DNA of 64,000 bases from Botryococcus braunii (Eukaryota; Chlorophyta; Trebouxiophyceae), in contig MVGU01001442.1 of NCBI GenBank assembly GCA_002005505.1, positions 26,001 to 90,000 of the forward strand. The letters are read 5' to 3'. Made by a program: the position numbers and the translations under genes. The notes beneath the pieces were generated by a model. The model did not search any database. It saw only the letters and a list, made by a program, of their open reading frames with translations, and was not told the DNA's origin. Below, piece after piece: positions 31,354 to 41,905 of this stretch. The first letter of the stretch is position 1, and every line of letters begins with the position of its first letter.

Positions 31354-31787
31354 ACATCATCCAAATAGACAACGCCAAATCCCTCCCGAATGAAATCATG
31401 GAAGATTTCATTCATCAGCCTCTGAAAAGTGGCCGGAGCATTCGTTAAACCAAAGGGGAGCACCAGAATCTCGTACAACCCAAATGGTGTTCTAAATGAT
31501 GTCTTTGGGATATCTTCTTCTTTAAGCCGGACCTGATGGTATCCGCTCAATAAGTCCAGGCTTGAGAAGACCTTTGCTCCTTTGAGCCTATCAAGCAAAT
31601 CATCAATCCGGGGCAAGGGGTACCTATCCGGAATGGTAATCTGGTTGACAGCTCTATAATCAATTACCATCCTATAAGTTCCTTCCTTCTTTTTAACAAA
31701 AAGAACAGGAGATGCATAAGGTGAGTGACTAGCCCGGATGTGCCCTAATGCAAGGAGCTCATCCACTGTTTTAGTACACTCTTCCAT
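28887..31787 (-). CDS. RT-RNase H-integrase-chromodomain polyprotein (element I)
   Basis: A 966-residue open frame. RT motifs: [61 protein letters not shown] near 142. RNase H near 270-400 (FQVTCDASDFGVGAVL, SATERELLAVVYAL, TTDHKCN, the last with an Asp). Integrase zinc region H…H…YCDSCQRVK near 550, core with MDFITGLPR, SDKDPKF and NRILEDYL, SH3-like part, chromodomain YWVLWSGYDVGDDWEP near 930. Directly after YLDDV the frame reads 12 Phe from a 36-base homopolymer, replacing the LIYSK-like segment. A one-base insertion at about 31800 separates it from the upstream pol frame. Confidence 0.9.
31317..31352. repeat. homopolymer of 36 A inside the RT of element I
   Basis: Thirty-six A on the + strand, read as 12 Phe codons on the minus strand, immediately after the catalytic YLDDV. 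It replaces about 7 codons of conserved sequence and keeps frame. The length could be an assembly or sequencing artefact. Confidence 0.9.
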
Positions 31788-32358
31788 TTCTAGAGAAGAT
31801 TAAACGATAAGCAGGCTTATTAGGAGGTACAGAGCCAGGGTGTATCCTGATGGTGTGATACACCTGTCTGTGCGGTGGCAATCCTGGCAAACCTTGAGGA
31901 AACAAATCACTGTACTCCCTAAGGAGCACCCCCAATTGTTCCGGTTTGCCCTTCAACACCTCCTCAAGTCCCAAGGATCCCGTGAGCTTACCCGACGACG
32001 ACGTTGGCTTCTCCTCCTCCCCCTCCATTATTCCCTCTTCCTCCCCCTCCACTAGGGGTTCCGAGAATGATTCCGGGACCGGCCCGCCCTGGGTACCCGG
32101 TCCCCTGGAGTTGGTTGATGAGGTGCCTGATTCGTCGACGGAGGGATTTAGCTCGTTTCCTTCCTGGGATGATTCCCCCTCCTGCTCATCCCATGCATAC
32201 TCTTCAGGTCTCATGACAACATTCAACAGACAAAGTCTCCATTGATCTAATTTGTTCTTCCCCTTCCTCACTATGTTCATACCCCATTGCAACGTGAAGG
32301 GTAAGACTTTCCTGTGAGGGTCCAACGTTACCCACTTCCCTTGATGTTTTATCTGTGC
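31788..32358 (-). pseudogene. pol spacer and start of RT (element I)
   Basis: Continuation of pol from the protease side: KAQIKHQGKWVTLDPHRKVLP, an acidic Ser/Glu/Gly spacer with a duplicated EGEEE motif absent from G, then the [10 protein letters not shown] region. The frame ends wrongly at about 31800 because the sequence has one extra T/A compared with G, so the RT proper is in another frame. The upstream end is broken by Copia C. Confidence 0.8.
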
Positions 32359-32363
32359 CTTTC

Positions 32364-32763
32364 TGTTATAATAGTGAAAGAACATTTTGGTGCCTTTCCC
32401 TCAGAAGAGTAATAGTGGCCAGATCAGCTCCAATTACCAGTGAGAACATTCATTAGAATGAGTAATAGGTGGCAGAACCTAGGAGTTCTGCCAGAACCAA
32501 TCTAGACCAATTTTACGTTGATGAGGGAGGATGAGGTAATCAGACACGCTTTGCTCGAAAGGTTATATGCTCCTGGCTCGAAGGAATGAGGCACTTGATT
32601 GGGACATCAAAAACACTTCGGGTGTTTGTCGTTTAACTGTTGCCAGTCAAGTCACCTCACTCACAGTCGCCACTGCTTGTTAACCGACATACAACAAGAG
32701 TGTCGCCGGGCTAAACACCCTCGTGCCGGGTCATACAGGAAACGCCGAACTCAGAAGTTTACA
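32364..32763 (+). repeat. 5' LTR of element C (400 bp, single block)
   Basis: TGTTATAATAG…AGTTTACA. It has one 146-bp block (32593-32738) followed by GAAACG. A TATATG box lies about 29 nt upstream of the block. Confidence 0.92.
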
Positions 32764-32780
32764 GGTTATGGGCCCACCAC
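32764..32780 (+). promoter_or_regulatory. primer binding site, half initiator-tRNA-Met type (element C)
   Basis: GGTTATGGGCCCACCAC directly follows the LTR. All 17 bases complement the anticodon arm of plant initiator tRNA-Met. CAGAAG in the LTR end and CTTCTG just downstream could pair around it. Confidence 0.85.
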
Positions 32781-32829
32781 TCTTCTGCGGGGGCATGTAA
32801 AATGTATGACTCGGGCAAAGTATTCTGCT

Positions 32830-33354
32830 ATGGCGCGAAAGAGACCAACCGGACGCATGAGCACGGGCGGACGTAGACCTCCTCCGCCTCCAACTCCTCC
32901 TCCAACATACAACGAGCGAAGAAAGGCAGGAGGAGAGAAAGGACCACGAACGATCGAAGAACGAGCATTCCTGGTAAAGGACTTTGTCAACGAAGCTCAC
33001 GGACGGGGAGCACTCACGCCTCCTCGGTGGTTCCAAGAACGCTTCCCGATATATCCAGCCTATAAATTCACTCTGTGGGAAGTCTCATTCATCAACGGAG
33101 AGCCTGGATATCTAACACGTGCAATCTTTGAGAGGTGCCTACAGCAAACGGGAGGACCGTCACACGAATCTTATTGGACAGAGAAGGCAGCCTACGCAGC
33201 CATTGAGCTAGCTTTGAGCAGTCTGGGAGACGACTTCATTGACAGACTAATTCTCTACGGCGAGGGCGAGTTCCACGTGGACGAGTGGGTCACAGAGGAC
33301 GACAGTGAGGACGAGGACGGAGACTCCAGACTGTCAGACAGGAGCAACGACTGA
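32830..33354 (+). CDS. ORF1, conserved 174-residue protein upstream of Copia gag (element C)
   Basis: Counterpart of the element A frame at 4821-5345 and of the same length. Start chosen at the ATG beginning MARKRPTGRM; the frame is open further upstream into the LTR, but A starts at the equivalent ATG. It has Pro-rich PPPPPTPPPTY, the shared block (PRTIEERAFLVKDFV, YPAYKFTLWEVSFIN, GYLTRAIFERCLQQ, GGPS) and an acidic end (EDDSEDEDGD). Unknown family. It remains open here although the rest of C is badly damaged. Confidence 0.75.
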   Translation: MARKRPTGRMSTGGRRPPPPPTPPPTYNERRKAGGEKGPRTIEERAFLVKDFVNEAHGRGALTPPRWFQERFPIYPAYKFTLWEVSFINGEPGYLTRAIFERCLQQTGGPSHESYWTEKAAYAAIELALSSLGDDFIDRLILYGEGEFHVDEWVTEDDSEDEDGDSRLSDRSND

Positions 33355-36300
33355 CCAGGACCAAACAGCATGAAGAAGAAGGGTAGGTAAGTACCAGCAC
33401 CAGCTCTGAATCCAAGTCAGCTGGTGAGGAGTCTACATCAACTCCTACCAGGGAACCATGCACTCCCAGTACCTCAAAGGGGGAAGGAGACACCCTTCCC
33501 AAGGTCATTGCCACACAGGTCAAAGTCCATATAAAACTGCAGCGTAAAGGCCAGAACTTTGTGGTGTGGGACAACGCGTTCACAGCAGCCAATGATGCAA
33601 AGGGTTCTTTGCCTGCCATCCAAGAAGCTATGCCCGGGACTACTCATAATGCTGCAGCATTGTTGTTACTGTATGAATCAGTTCCTGAAGACTAGTTGGG
33701 GGAGCTGTCAAGTAAACCATCGGCATATGATGCATATGTGCATATTTGTAGGAAGTTTGTGGGAGGCTACAATCCTCAGGCTAATGCTGACTGGCTAAAG
33801 GAGATGTCCCGTGGCATGAAACAAGGTGAAACAATTTCCCAGTACGTCAATAGAATGATCAATCTGAAAGGTTGCTTGAAGAGAAATGGTCATGATCTCC
33901 TGGATGGGCACGTGGCCACACAGATTGTGCAGGGCCTGCCTGCAGCTGCCAACTCCCCTGGACTACTGCCTACAGCCGTGGCTTATCCCCTGAACCAGCT
34001 GGCAGACCTCATCTCCACCACAGCAGAAGCAACGGGCTATAATGATGACCCAGATCTGCCTGCAGCGGTCATGACAGCACAGCCAATGCTGGCTGCAGCA
34101 GTCCCTGCCCCTACTGCATGTGCTGTGACTCAGACCAGACAGCCTGCAGACACAGAGGCCAAGGTGGAGGTACGTGGTACGTGCAACTACTGCCACAAAA
34201 AGGGGCACTTCTGGAGAGACTGCCGCAAGAGACAGAGGGACGCAGAAACACAGAGGAATGTGGTAGCAGCAGTGCAGCAACTGGCAGGCATGTGGCCCCA
34301 AGGTCAGTTCCCTGGAGGACCCCAGCCCCCACCAACAGTCCAGCATGTCTTCCCTGCAGCGGGAGCGTTCCCACTGCTGCATCCACCACCTGGTCCACCT
34401 TCTCCCCCGCCAGAAGGTATGCCACACGTGGTATCCTATAATGTTCTCAAACCATGCAAGGGGAGAATATCCAAACAGTCCTGGTTGGTAGACAGTGGAG
34501 CGTCAGTCCATCTTGTCAATGATATGTCACTACTGCATGCTCCCACAGTACATGCTGCTCCCATCCCTCTGCAGCTGGCCACGTCTGATGCAACAGGAGG
34601 AATTACTGCCACTGGATCAATCTGTCTATTGAATCAGCAATCTATCCCGCTGTGGCTGCATCATGTTCAGTGTGTTCCCTCTGCAACGATGAACATCTTG
34701 TCTGTTTCTGCTGCCCTTCGTGATGGAGCCAGCTTTGCCACAGACAGCATGGGTGCATTTACCACAGTCTCTGGCCCGAATGGCTGGAAGATGCCCATCA
34801 GAGCAGAAAAAGGCCTTTATTATGTACATGACTGCCTATCTGTTCCCCCAGTGCAACGTTTGTTACCAGTGGCAGCTGCAATGAAGAACAAATCCAAGAA
34901 AAACCTGCAGCATGACTGTGCGAAACGATTTCTGTGGCACAGCAGAATGGGTCATCCGGGTGAACCATGGATGCAGCGCCTGAGCAACGAACAGCTGGTC
35001 ACAGGCATTGATACTTCCCTGTCAACATGTGAGAACTGTCCAAAGTATTGTGAAGCGTGTATTGAGGGGAAGCACACCCGTCCTCCCTTTGGTGAAAGTT
35101 CTAGGCCTGCAATAAATCCCCTTGACAGAATCCATATTGACACTGTGGGCCCCATTTCACCAGCAGCAATCTCTGGGGAACGCTTTTGGGTGACTGTAGC
35201 TGATGAGGCGTCTGGATGGAAAGCTGTCCTACCAGTAAAGTCAAAGGATGTAATTGCCTCAGTTGTCCGGGACCTGATTCTATTTTGGCAGACTGAAAGA
35301 GGGACCACTGTCAAGTGCATTCGGTGTGACAGAGGCACAGACTTTATTTATTCCAGATTCAAGGAGTTCTGTGCGTCTCAGGGCACTAAGCTGGAGATGT
35401 CTGCACCCTACACTCCCCAGCAGAACGGGATAGCAGAGCGAGCCAACAGGACCTTGAAGGAGCGAACCAGAACCCTCCTCAATTTTGCATGTGCCAGTCC
35501 AGTTATGTGGAAAGAGGCCCTAGAAACAGCCTGCATCCTCCTGAACATGGGACCCAGTACAGGCAGGCCTCTCACTCCTTGTGAATTATTCATGGGATAC
35601 AAGCCAGATGTATCACTTCTTCGTACTTGGGGATGCCTGGCATTTGTGCATGTGCCTGATCAGCAGAGGGGGGTATTTGCACCAAAGGCTGTGCTTGGCA
35701 TGTTCACTGGTTATTCCCCAGTGTCCAAGGCATATCGTATTTATCTGGGAGGGGGAGTCTGGAGAGAGAGCAGAGATGTCCAATTTGTGGAACACATCCG
35801 AGGAGCCTCTCGGGTGGGAATGTCCACTCTCCTGGACCAGCCACTGCAGTTCTCATATCCGGAAGTTTTGCCAGCCCAACAGCACCTCAGCAACCCGGCA
35901 GCTTCCTTACCTCAGTGCAGCACTCGGAATCAGGCTGTCAGCGCTCCCTGCCCCAGCAGCAGACCTGACAGCACCCTCCCAGGACCCCCTGATCAGGCTG
36001 CAACCGAGCCTGCTTGTCAGGGGAAGCCTTCCCAAGAGGAGGACACCCCAGAAATTGTTCCGGGACCAAGTGAGGAACCACTCCAGCTAGATCTGGACCA
36101 GTCCGGGGTACTGGATACACTTCAGCAACTTGCGCGAGGAAGCTCTGACAGTGGGCAGCATCAACGGACCTTGGAGCGAGCACAGCAGTCACTCCGGAAT
36201 ACTCCTCCCGCTACTGCAAATCCTCCTCTGGATGGACTGTCTCGAGCTCAAAGCTGTGAGCAACGAGCTGCTGCTCGGGAAATCCTGCTGGCACAGGATA

Positions 36301-36713
36301 GGGGAGAGAGTTGTGAGAGAGAGGGGCTGACTGATGGTGACACTAAGTCACAGGGACCAGGGGATGTGCAGGATTTGAGTCAGGTGCAAGAGAGACCTGT
36401 TTCAATTGTGAGTGAAGAGAGGGGGACCGTCTCTGATCAGACTGAAAATGGTCCAAGTGAGCTGAGATGCATGGGTGGGACCTGTTCAGTGCCTGAGGGA
36501 ACTGTTAGAGATGTGAGTTCTATCTGTGATGCCCAAAGACAATGTGGTGCCAGCCACACAAGTGTGGGCTATGCTTGTGAGCGTGCTGCAGGGCCTGCGC
36601 CCCAGCGCTCATGTTTGGTGGGGAGCAGACAGAGAGAGAGAGAGAGAGACATGGGCACAACACCAAGACAGACCAAGTGTCCAAGCTGTGCAGAGTGGGT
36701 CAATTGCTTGTGA
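33355..36713 (+). pseudogene. gag-protease-integrase region (element C), broken
   Basis: The frame is disrupted near the gag start (a stop precedes the Ser/Thr-rich N-terminus) and by TAG at 33693-33695, where A has Trp. From 33696 it is open: gag, CCHC knuckle CNYCHKKGHFWRDC, protease SWLVDSGASVHLV (about 34480), HHCC region LWHSRMGHPG…CEACIEGKH, integrase core HIDTVGP, CDRGTDF and the NGIAERANRT region, then a long Ser/Pro/Gln/Glu linker. It runs out of frame at a GA microsatellite near 36640. Confidence 0.85.
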
Positions 36714-37770
36714 GAGCTCTGACGAGGCTGAAGCACGTCAGTCATGTAAGAGTGTGGATGAGGAGGTGAATCGGAAGCTTGGACAGTGTGAGAATTTGCC
36801 CAATTACAAGAGCTTTCCGAGAGATACCTGTGTCTGGGAGGATGATGTGAGAGTGCGAAGCAGTAAGCTCGAAAGGGCAAACTGTGAGTCTCAGAGAGAG
36901 AGAGAGAGAGTAGAGCGAGGAAAGTCGGAATCCTCGCAAACTGCACCCATGTGCAGTGCGGCGACATTCAGCGAAAGAGTAGTGGGTGAAAGAGAGAGTG
37001 AGAGCAAGCCAGATCAGGGGAAGCACACACGGGTGCGGTTTGGGAAAATTAGTGTGCCTTCCAGTTTGAAGGAGGCACAGAAGTCCCCTCAGTGGGAATA
37101 TTGGAAGGCTGCTATGCAAGAGGAGCAGAATTCTTTGGATGCCCACGAGGTCATGGAGTATGTCCCTAGACCTCGTGGCCATAAAGTAATTCAAGTTCAT
37201 TGGATCTTTTCAGTGAAAATGGATGCCCATGGTAATGTGCTGAGGTTCAAGGCTAGGCTGGTAGCTCAAGGATGCAGGCAAATTCCTGGAGTAGATGTCA
37301 TGGAAGTCTTTGCTCCAACTAGCAGTTATGGATCCAGGAGAGCCTTACTGTCAGTGGCTGCACAAGAGGGTCTTGAAATCCATCAGGTGGATGTCAAGAC
37401 TGCCTTCCTGAATGGAGAATTAGAGGAGGAGGTTTATGTCACACAACCTCCTGGGTTTGAAAATGGGGATGGTAACACAGTGTGTCGCTTGAAGAAGGCA
37501 TTGTATGGCCTGAAGCAAGCTCCAAGGGCATGGCATAAGACCCTTAATGAGAAGCTGCATACCATGGGCTATGAAGTGTGCAAGAGTGATGCTGGTGTCT
37601 ATGTGAAGTGTTCAGTAGATGGAGGAAAGTCATTTGTGTTGATTTATGTAGATGATCTGCTGATAGTTTCCAAAGGCATGGGAGAGATTGAGAGAGTGAA
37701 GGGTTTACTCAAGCAAGAGTTCACCATTCATGATTTAGGAGAGGTAAAGATTTTCTGGGCTGTCAAGTGA
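36526..37770 (+). pseudogene. reverse transcriptase region (element C)
   Basis: A 414-residue frame. It overlaps the previous frame across the (GA)n run, which marks the frameshift. RT motifs: KVIQVHWIFSVKMDAHGNV, RFKARLVAQGCRQ, VDVKTAFLNGELEEEVYV, LYGLKQAPRAWH and the catalytic LIYVDDLLIV. The frame fails at about 37755, where FFLGCQV should follow GEVK; a one-base loss explains it. A has no counterpart because its RT was deleted. Confidence 0.85.
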
Positions 37771-38630
37771 TGAGAGATAGGGATAAAGGGCTAACTTCGT
37801 TGAGCTGCATCCCTAAGATTGATGCACTGGTTGAGAAATTTGGGCTGGATCTGGAGTCTGTGGGGCCTGACACCCCTATGACTAAAGATTTTGTAGCCAC
37901 ACAGAGGCCTATGTCCAAGGACAACAGTGACAGCATTGGTGCTGGGAGCCCTCTGCCACCAGGACACAGGTACTGTGAACTGGTTGGGTCACTGTTGTAC
38001 ATTGCAAATACCACTAGGCCTGATATTTCACAGGCTGTGGGAGTGCTTTCCAGGTACAGGATTACCCCTACTACTGCTCACTGGAATGAAGCCATCAGAG
38101 TGCTGAAATATCTTAAGGCAACCAGAGATCTCGTTTTGGTCCTTGGAGGGAAGGACACAGAGCTTGAGGGTTTTGTTGATGCAGATTACGGTGGGGACCA
38201 AGATCAACGGTTTTCCACTACAGGGTATGTCATCCGAGTGTTTGGTGGAGCTGTAGTTTGGGGGAGCAAGAAGCAGTCTGCAGTTGCCACATCCACTGTA
38301 GAAGCTGAGTTCATGGCGGCAAGTGCAGCTGTCAAAGAGGCCAATTGGATGAAGGGATTCCTTGAAGAAATTGGGATTTCCCCATGGATTGTCAAGATTC
38401 ACTGTGATAATCAGGGATGCATCAATCATCTCAGAAATCCAGTGTTCTCTAAGCACACTAAGCATATTGCTATCAGCTTCCACTTTGCGCGGGAGGCTAT
38501 TGCACTGGGTCAAGTTGATGTGAAATACGTTCCTTCTGCAAGGAATGTGGCGGATATATTCACGAAGCCTTTAACAAGGCAAGTATTTCAAGGACATCGT
38601 GAGGCTCTGGGTTTGGCCAAGTTTTTGTGA
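37767..38630 (+). pseudogene. RNase H region (element C)
   Basis: A 287-residue frame with CELVGSLLYIANTTRPDIS, the RNase H site FVDADYGGDQDQRFSTTGYV, STVEAEFMAAS and HCDNQGCINH, ending DIFTKPLTRQVFQ. It continues the RT of C after a one-base frameshift. The stop is 11 bases before the polypurine tract GCAAGGGGAAG (38638-38648). Confidence 0.85.
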
Positions 38631-38648
38631 GGAAAAGGCAAGGGGAAG

Positions 38649-39378
38649 TGTTATAATAGTGAAAGAACATTTTGGTGCCTTTCCCTCAGAAGAGTAATAG
38701 TGGCCAGATCAGCTCCAATTACCAGTGAGAACATTCATTAGAATGAGTAATAGGTGGCAGAACCTAGGAGTTCTGCCAGAACCAATCTAGACCAATTTTA
38801 CGTTGATGAGGGAGGATGAGGTAATCAGACACGCTTTGCTCGAAAGGTTATATGCTCCTGGCTCGAAGGAATGAGGCACTTGATTGGGACATCAAAAGCA
38901 CTTCGGGTGTTTGTCGTTTAACTGTTGCCAGTCAAGTCACCTCACTCACAGTCGCCACTGCTTGTTAACCGACATACAACAAGAGTGTCGCCGGGCTAAA
39001 CACCCTCGTGCCGGGTCATACAGGTAAACTGTTGTCAGGACATTACGTGCACAAGAACAATGGATTAGGAAAGGGTCTAGATAATGTGTATTAGAAAGGT
39101 GCTAATGTTTTAGCTCATCGGACATCGGTAATGCAGACTATCAGTAACTTCGTAGATAGAGTAGTTTGAATTGCTGAGTGATGAGAGAGAGCAACAAGCA
39201 TTGTAAGACTTGATTGGGACATCAAAAGCACTTCGGGTGTTTGTCGTTTAACTGTTGCCAGTCAAGTCACCTCACTCACAGTCGCCACTGCTTGTTAACC
39301 GACATACAACAAGAGTGTCGCCGGGCTAAACACCCTCGTGCCGGGTCATACAGGAAACGCCGAACTCAGAAGTTTACA
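38649..39378 (+). repeat. 3' LTR of element C (730 bp, two blocks)
   Basis: Same ends as the 5' LTR. Blocks of 146 bp at 38878-39023 and 39208-39353. The first is followed by GTAAACTG and the second by GAAACG; both end CATACAG. TATATG at about 38849 is 29 nt upstream of block 1. Confidence 0.92.
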
Positions 39379-39383
39379 CTTTC

Positions 39384-40043
39384 CAACCCCAACACTGACT
39401 GTGGCCTCCCTTGGAGACATCCAGTCTTGTCCCAGAATGAGATCCACTCCCTCCATGATAGAATCACATACAAAGAAAGTATGGCGGGTGACTACCGAAG
39501 GGGTGAACCTAACACTAAGGTCAACCTTCCCCTTGGTTTCAGACAAGGACCCATCTGCAAGGACTACTGTTGTTTCTTCCTTGTGATACCTAAGCCCTTG
39601 TAGTACTTTGCCTCGGACAAAGGAATGGGTAGCCCCAGTGTCCATGAGTGCACGAAAGTCCATGCCTCGAACAGTAACGGCAAAAGTCAGGTTGAGTGGT
39701 GAGAGATTTCCCACATGCCCTACATGACAAGATGGTTGTGGCATGACACATGCAAGCACAAATGAAAAAGGAAATATTCCTGCCTTGCCCGAGAACATGA
39801 ATTGTTCTCCCCTACATCCCCGAGCAAGAACACTTTTAGGTTGGCCTTTGTCCTGTACTCTAAGAAAAACCTCCTGCTTTTCCAGACTTTTTGACTAATA
39901 ACAAAGCAGGCACTAAGGCTGGGATCATGTTTTCTCTTTGCAAAGAAATCATGCAAGCAAGCCTCTGCACAATTTTTCTTAGGTACTACCAACTCAAAGG
40001 GTTCAGAGAGTGAAGACAAATAGGCCAAACAATGGGGATCCAT
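39384..40043 (-). pseudogene. pol N-terminus and protease (element I)
   Basis: The pol start at 40043 (MDPHCLAYLSSLSEPFELVV) runs in frame to about 39830, then a frameshift passes to the frame of 39798-39384 with ALMDTGATHSFVRGKVLQGL, VVLADG and LILGQDWM. Here LQGL is intact where G is altered. It ends at the Copia C insertion (39379). Confidence 0.8.
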
Positions 40044-40055
40044 GACCCTTGCGAG

Positions 40056-41321
40056 TCAAGTTTTGGGTTTCCGCTTCCCTTCCCCCTTCCACTTCCCTCT
40101 TCCCTTTCCTTTCCCTTGCCAATTACCTTGCCCTCCTTGAGGTGGTGGAAGCCCTCCTTGCACTGGTGCCACCACTGGTGGGGCCTGTGGTGCAGAGGGA
40201 AAGTAACCCGGTTGAAAAACTGATGGTTGGAACCCTCCCGCTTTAGCTTTAGCAGCCAACCACTCCCTTTTCAACTGACATTTGCCATGCTTCATGGCCC
40301 AACTATTTGCAAAAGTAACACTCCCTATTAGCGGGGATGACCTTCCGAGAGTCCAACTTTCCTCCCTTCCCTGGTGCACCAGGGGGTCCTCCAACAGCTC
40401 CCCAGAAGGGTGGTGACCCTTGAACTTCCTCTGGGATATGAGCTGCACCAAGATTGGTGTGGAAGTTTGATAGTGTCCTCCTCTTGGGGGGACCTCCCTG
40501 TGCATCCCCATGGGCACTCTTGAAACCACCTTCATACTTGACCACAAAGGAGCACAAGTCATCCAGGTCTGTGAAGGGTTTCCCTGTCCCGGGGTTGATG
40601 GTACTGGCCAATCCTAACTGCACATTAAGACCCTTCATGAATAAGTGCAACTTCTCCTGCTCTACCATTTCATATTCCACCTCAATATCCGAAAGCAAAG
40701 CAACAAATCTTTCAATGTACCTCTCCACACTTTCATTCCCTTGGTATACTTTGTCAAGCTTTTGTCTTGCTATTGCTACTGTGTCAGTGGCATCATATCT
40801 TTTGGACATAAAAGCTTTAAAGTCTTCCCACTCTATGGCATCTTCCTCTCCTCCCTCTTTTTCCCACTTACGCACAAAACATCCCACACTTTAAGAGGTC
40901 TTTCTTCCAAGTGTTGAACTGCCAAAGCAACCCACTTAGCATCAGGCACGTTTGTGAGTTTAGCATATGATGCCAATTTCCGTGCAAAAAACATAAAACT
41001 TCCACGTTTTCCGTTAAAGAGAGAAGGAGGGGCAGCACGCACTTGCACCGGTTTGAGGATCGGTGCTTGGGCCTCAGCCTGCCGAGCCTCCAACTTTTGT
41101 TCGACTAACGTGTTAATGTATTCTTCAATTTCATCCTTTGACGAGGGGCGTTTCTTCCTTTTGCCTTCCGATCCATCGGTTGTAGGGGCGATCGGGTTCA
41201 TGGAATCGACGTCCTCCTCTAACAAATCCGTAACCTCGAAGCCTTCCCGCAAAGAACCTTCCAAAAGGCTTCGGTCGTCCTCAGAAAGGTTTTTAAACCT
41301 ATCTGATGTCACCGAGCTCAT
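40056..41321 (-). pseudogene. gag (element I), two frameshifts
   Basis: The start MSSVTSDRFKNLSEDD at 41321 matches G. A one-base deletion near 40879 and a one-base insertion near 40282 (inside the CCHC knuckle CYFCK…) split it into three frames: 41321-40833, 40887-40303 and 40562-40056. It retains the ACTT that G lost. The C-terminal Gly/Lys tail is intact. Confidence 0.85.
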
Positions 41322-41413
41322 CTACGAGGGGCATCCCAAAGTTAGATCCTTCCATCGGCATCTGCCAACTTCCAACAACTTGATCGAAAACCCCAAAGGA
41401 TTGATAACGGCTT

Positions 41414-41425
41414 TCGCCGATACCA
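41414..41425 (-). promoter_or_regulatory. primer binding site with hairpin (element I)
   Basis: TGGTATCGGCGA on the minus strand, followed by the CGGC-GAAA-GCCG stem, as in G. Confidence 0.7.
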
Positions 41426-41427
41426 AA

Positions 41428-41905
41428 TGTAATAACTCAGCGGAATTTATAAGGAAGTAAGGCAGGAAGGGAGCAAGGAACGAGGCGCGACACGAGGTCC
41501 GTCACTTGGGGCAAGCAAGCGTTTACAAGAACCACCCCACCACACAGCTTACCCTTGTGGTTTCTCCAGTTCTGTTCTCTCGTGTTAATCTACTCGGCAC
41601 GCGGGTTCCGAGCCAGGGGACGCCTATGATTCGGAATCGGCCCATGTACGACTTATGTCCCTCTATCCTTCGTGAGAGCCCTAGATCGTCCACTCGCTGG
41701 CGTGCTAACGGTGACAACTTTTGTCATCAAACACACGCAATGACGGAGTGCCAACTATGCATGGCGTAAGCAACCATCACCGACGGAAGGTGCTACTCTC
41801 GTTCGAGCGGCTAACCACGTGGCTCCCACGGGCGTGGAGTATGGCGCCAAAGGGCGTCTCCCGCAAATGTCCCGAAATGCTCGGAAATCCTCGCATTCCG
41901 TTACA
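41428..41905 (-). repeat. LTR shared by elements I and J (478 bp)
   Basis: A primer site lies on its left (5' LTR of I), while the polypurine tract and 3' untranslated region of the same family lie on its right (3' LTR of J). No duplication separates the two elements. Confidence 0.92.

Larger units (their letters stand above)
32364..39378 (+). mobile_element. Copia element C (X-type LTRs of unequal length)
   Basis: Plus strand: 5' LTR 32364-32763 (400 bp), primer site, ORF1, gag-PR-IN-RT-RNase H in several broken frames, polypurine tract, 3' LTR 38649-39378 (730 bp). CTTTC flanks it at 32359-32363 and 39379-39383. It interrupts pol of I; element G shows the uninterrupted sequence. The two LTRs differ by exactly one 330-bp internal segment. 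Confidence 0.92.
27377..41905 (-). mobile_element. Gypsy chromovirus I (G family), containing Copia C
   Basis: Minus strand: LTRs 27377-27854 and 41428-41905 (478 bp each), primer site 41414-41425, gag, protease, RT-RNase H-integrase-chromodomain, polypurine tract. It retains the RT-to-integrase segment that G lost. It carries several one-base frameshifts and is split by C at 32364-39378. The right LTR is shared with J. Confidence 0.9.

Noticed and set aside
32764..32780. Possible tRNA gene fragment
   Set aside because: Only the anticodon-arm complement is present, exactly at LTR ends of four elements; it is a primer site.
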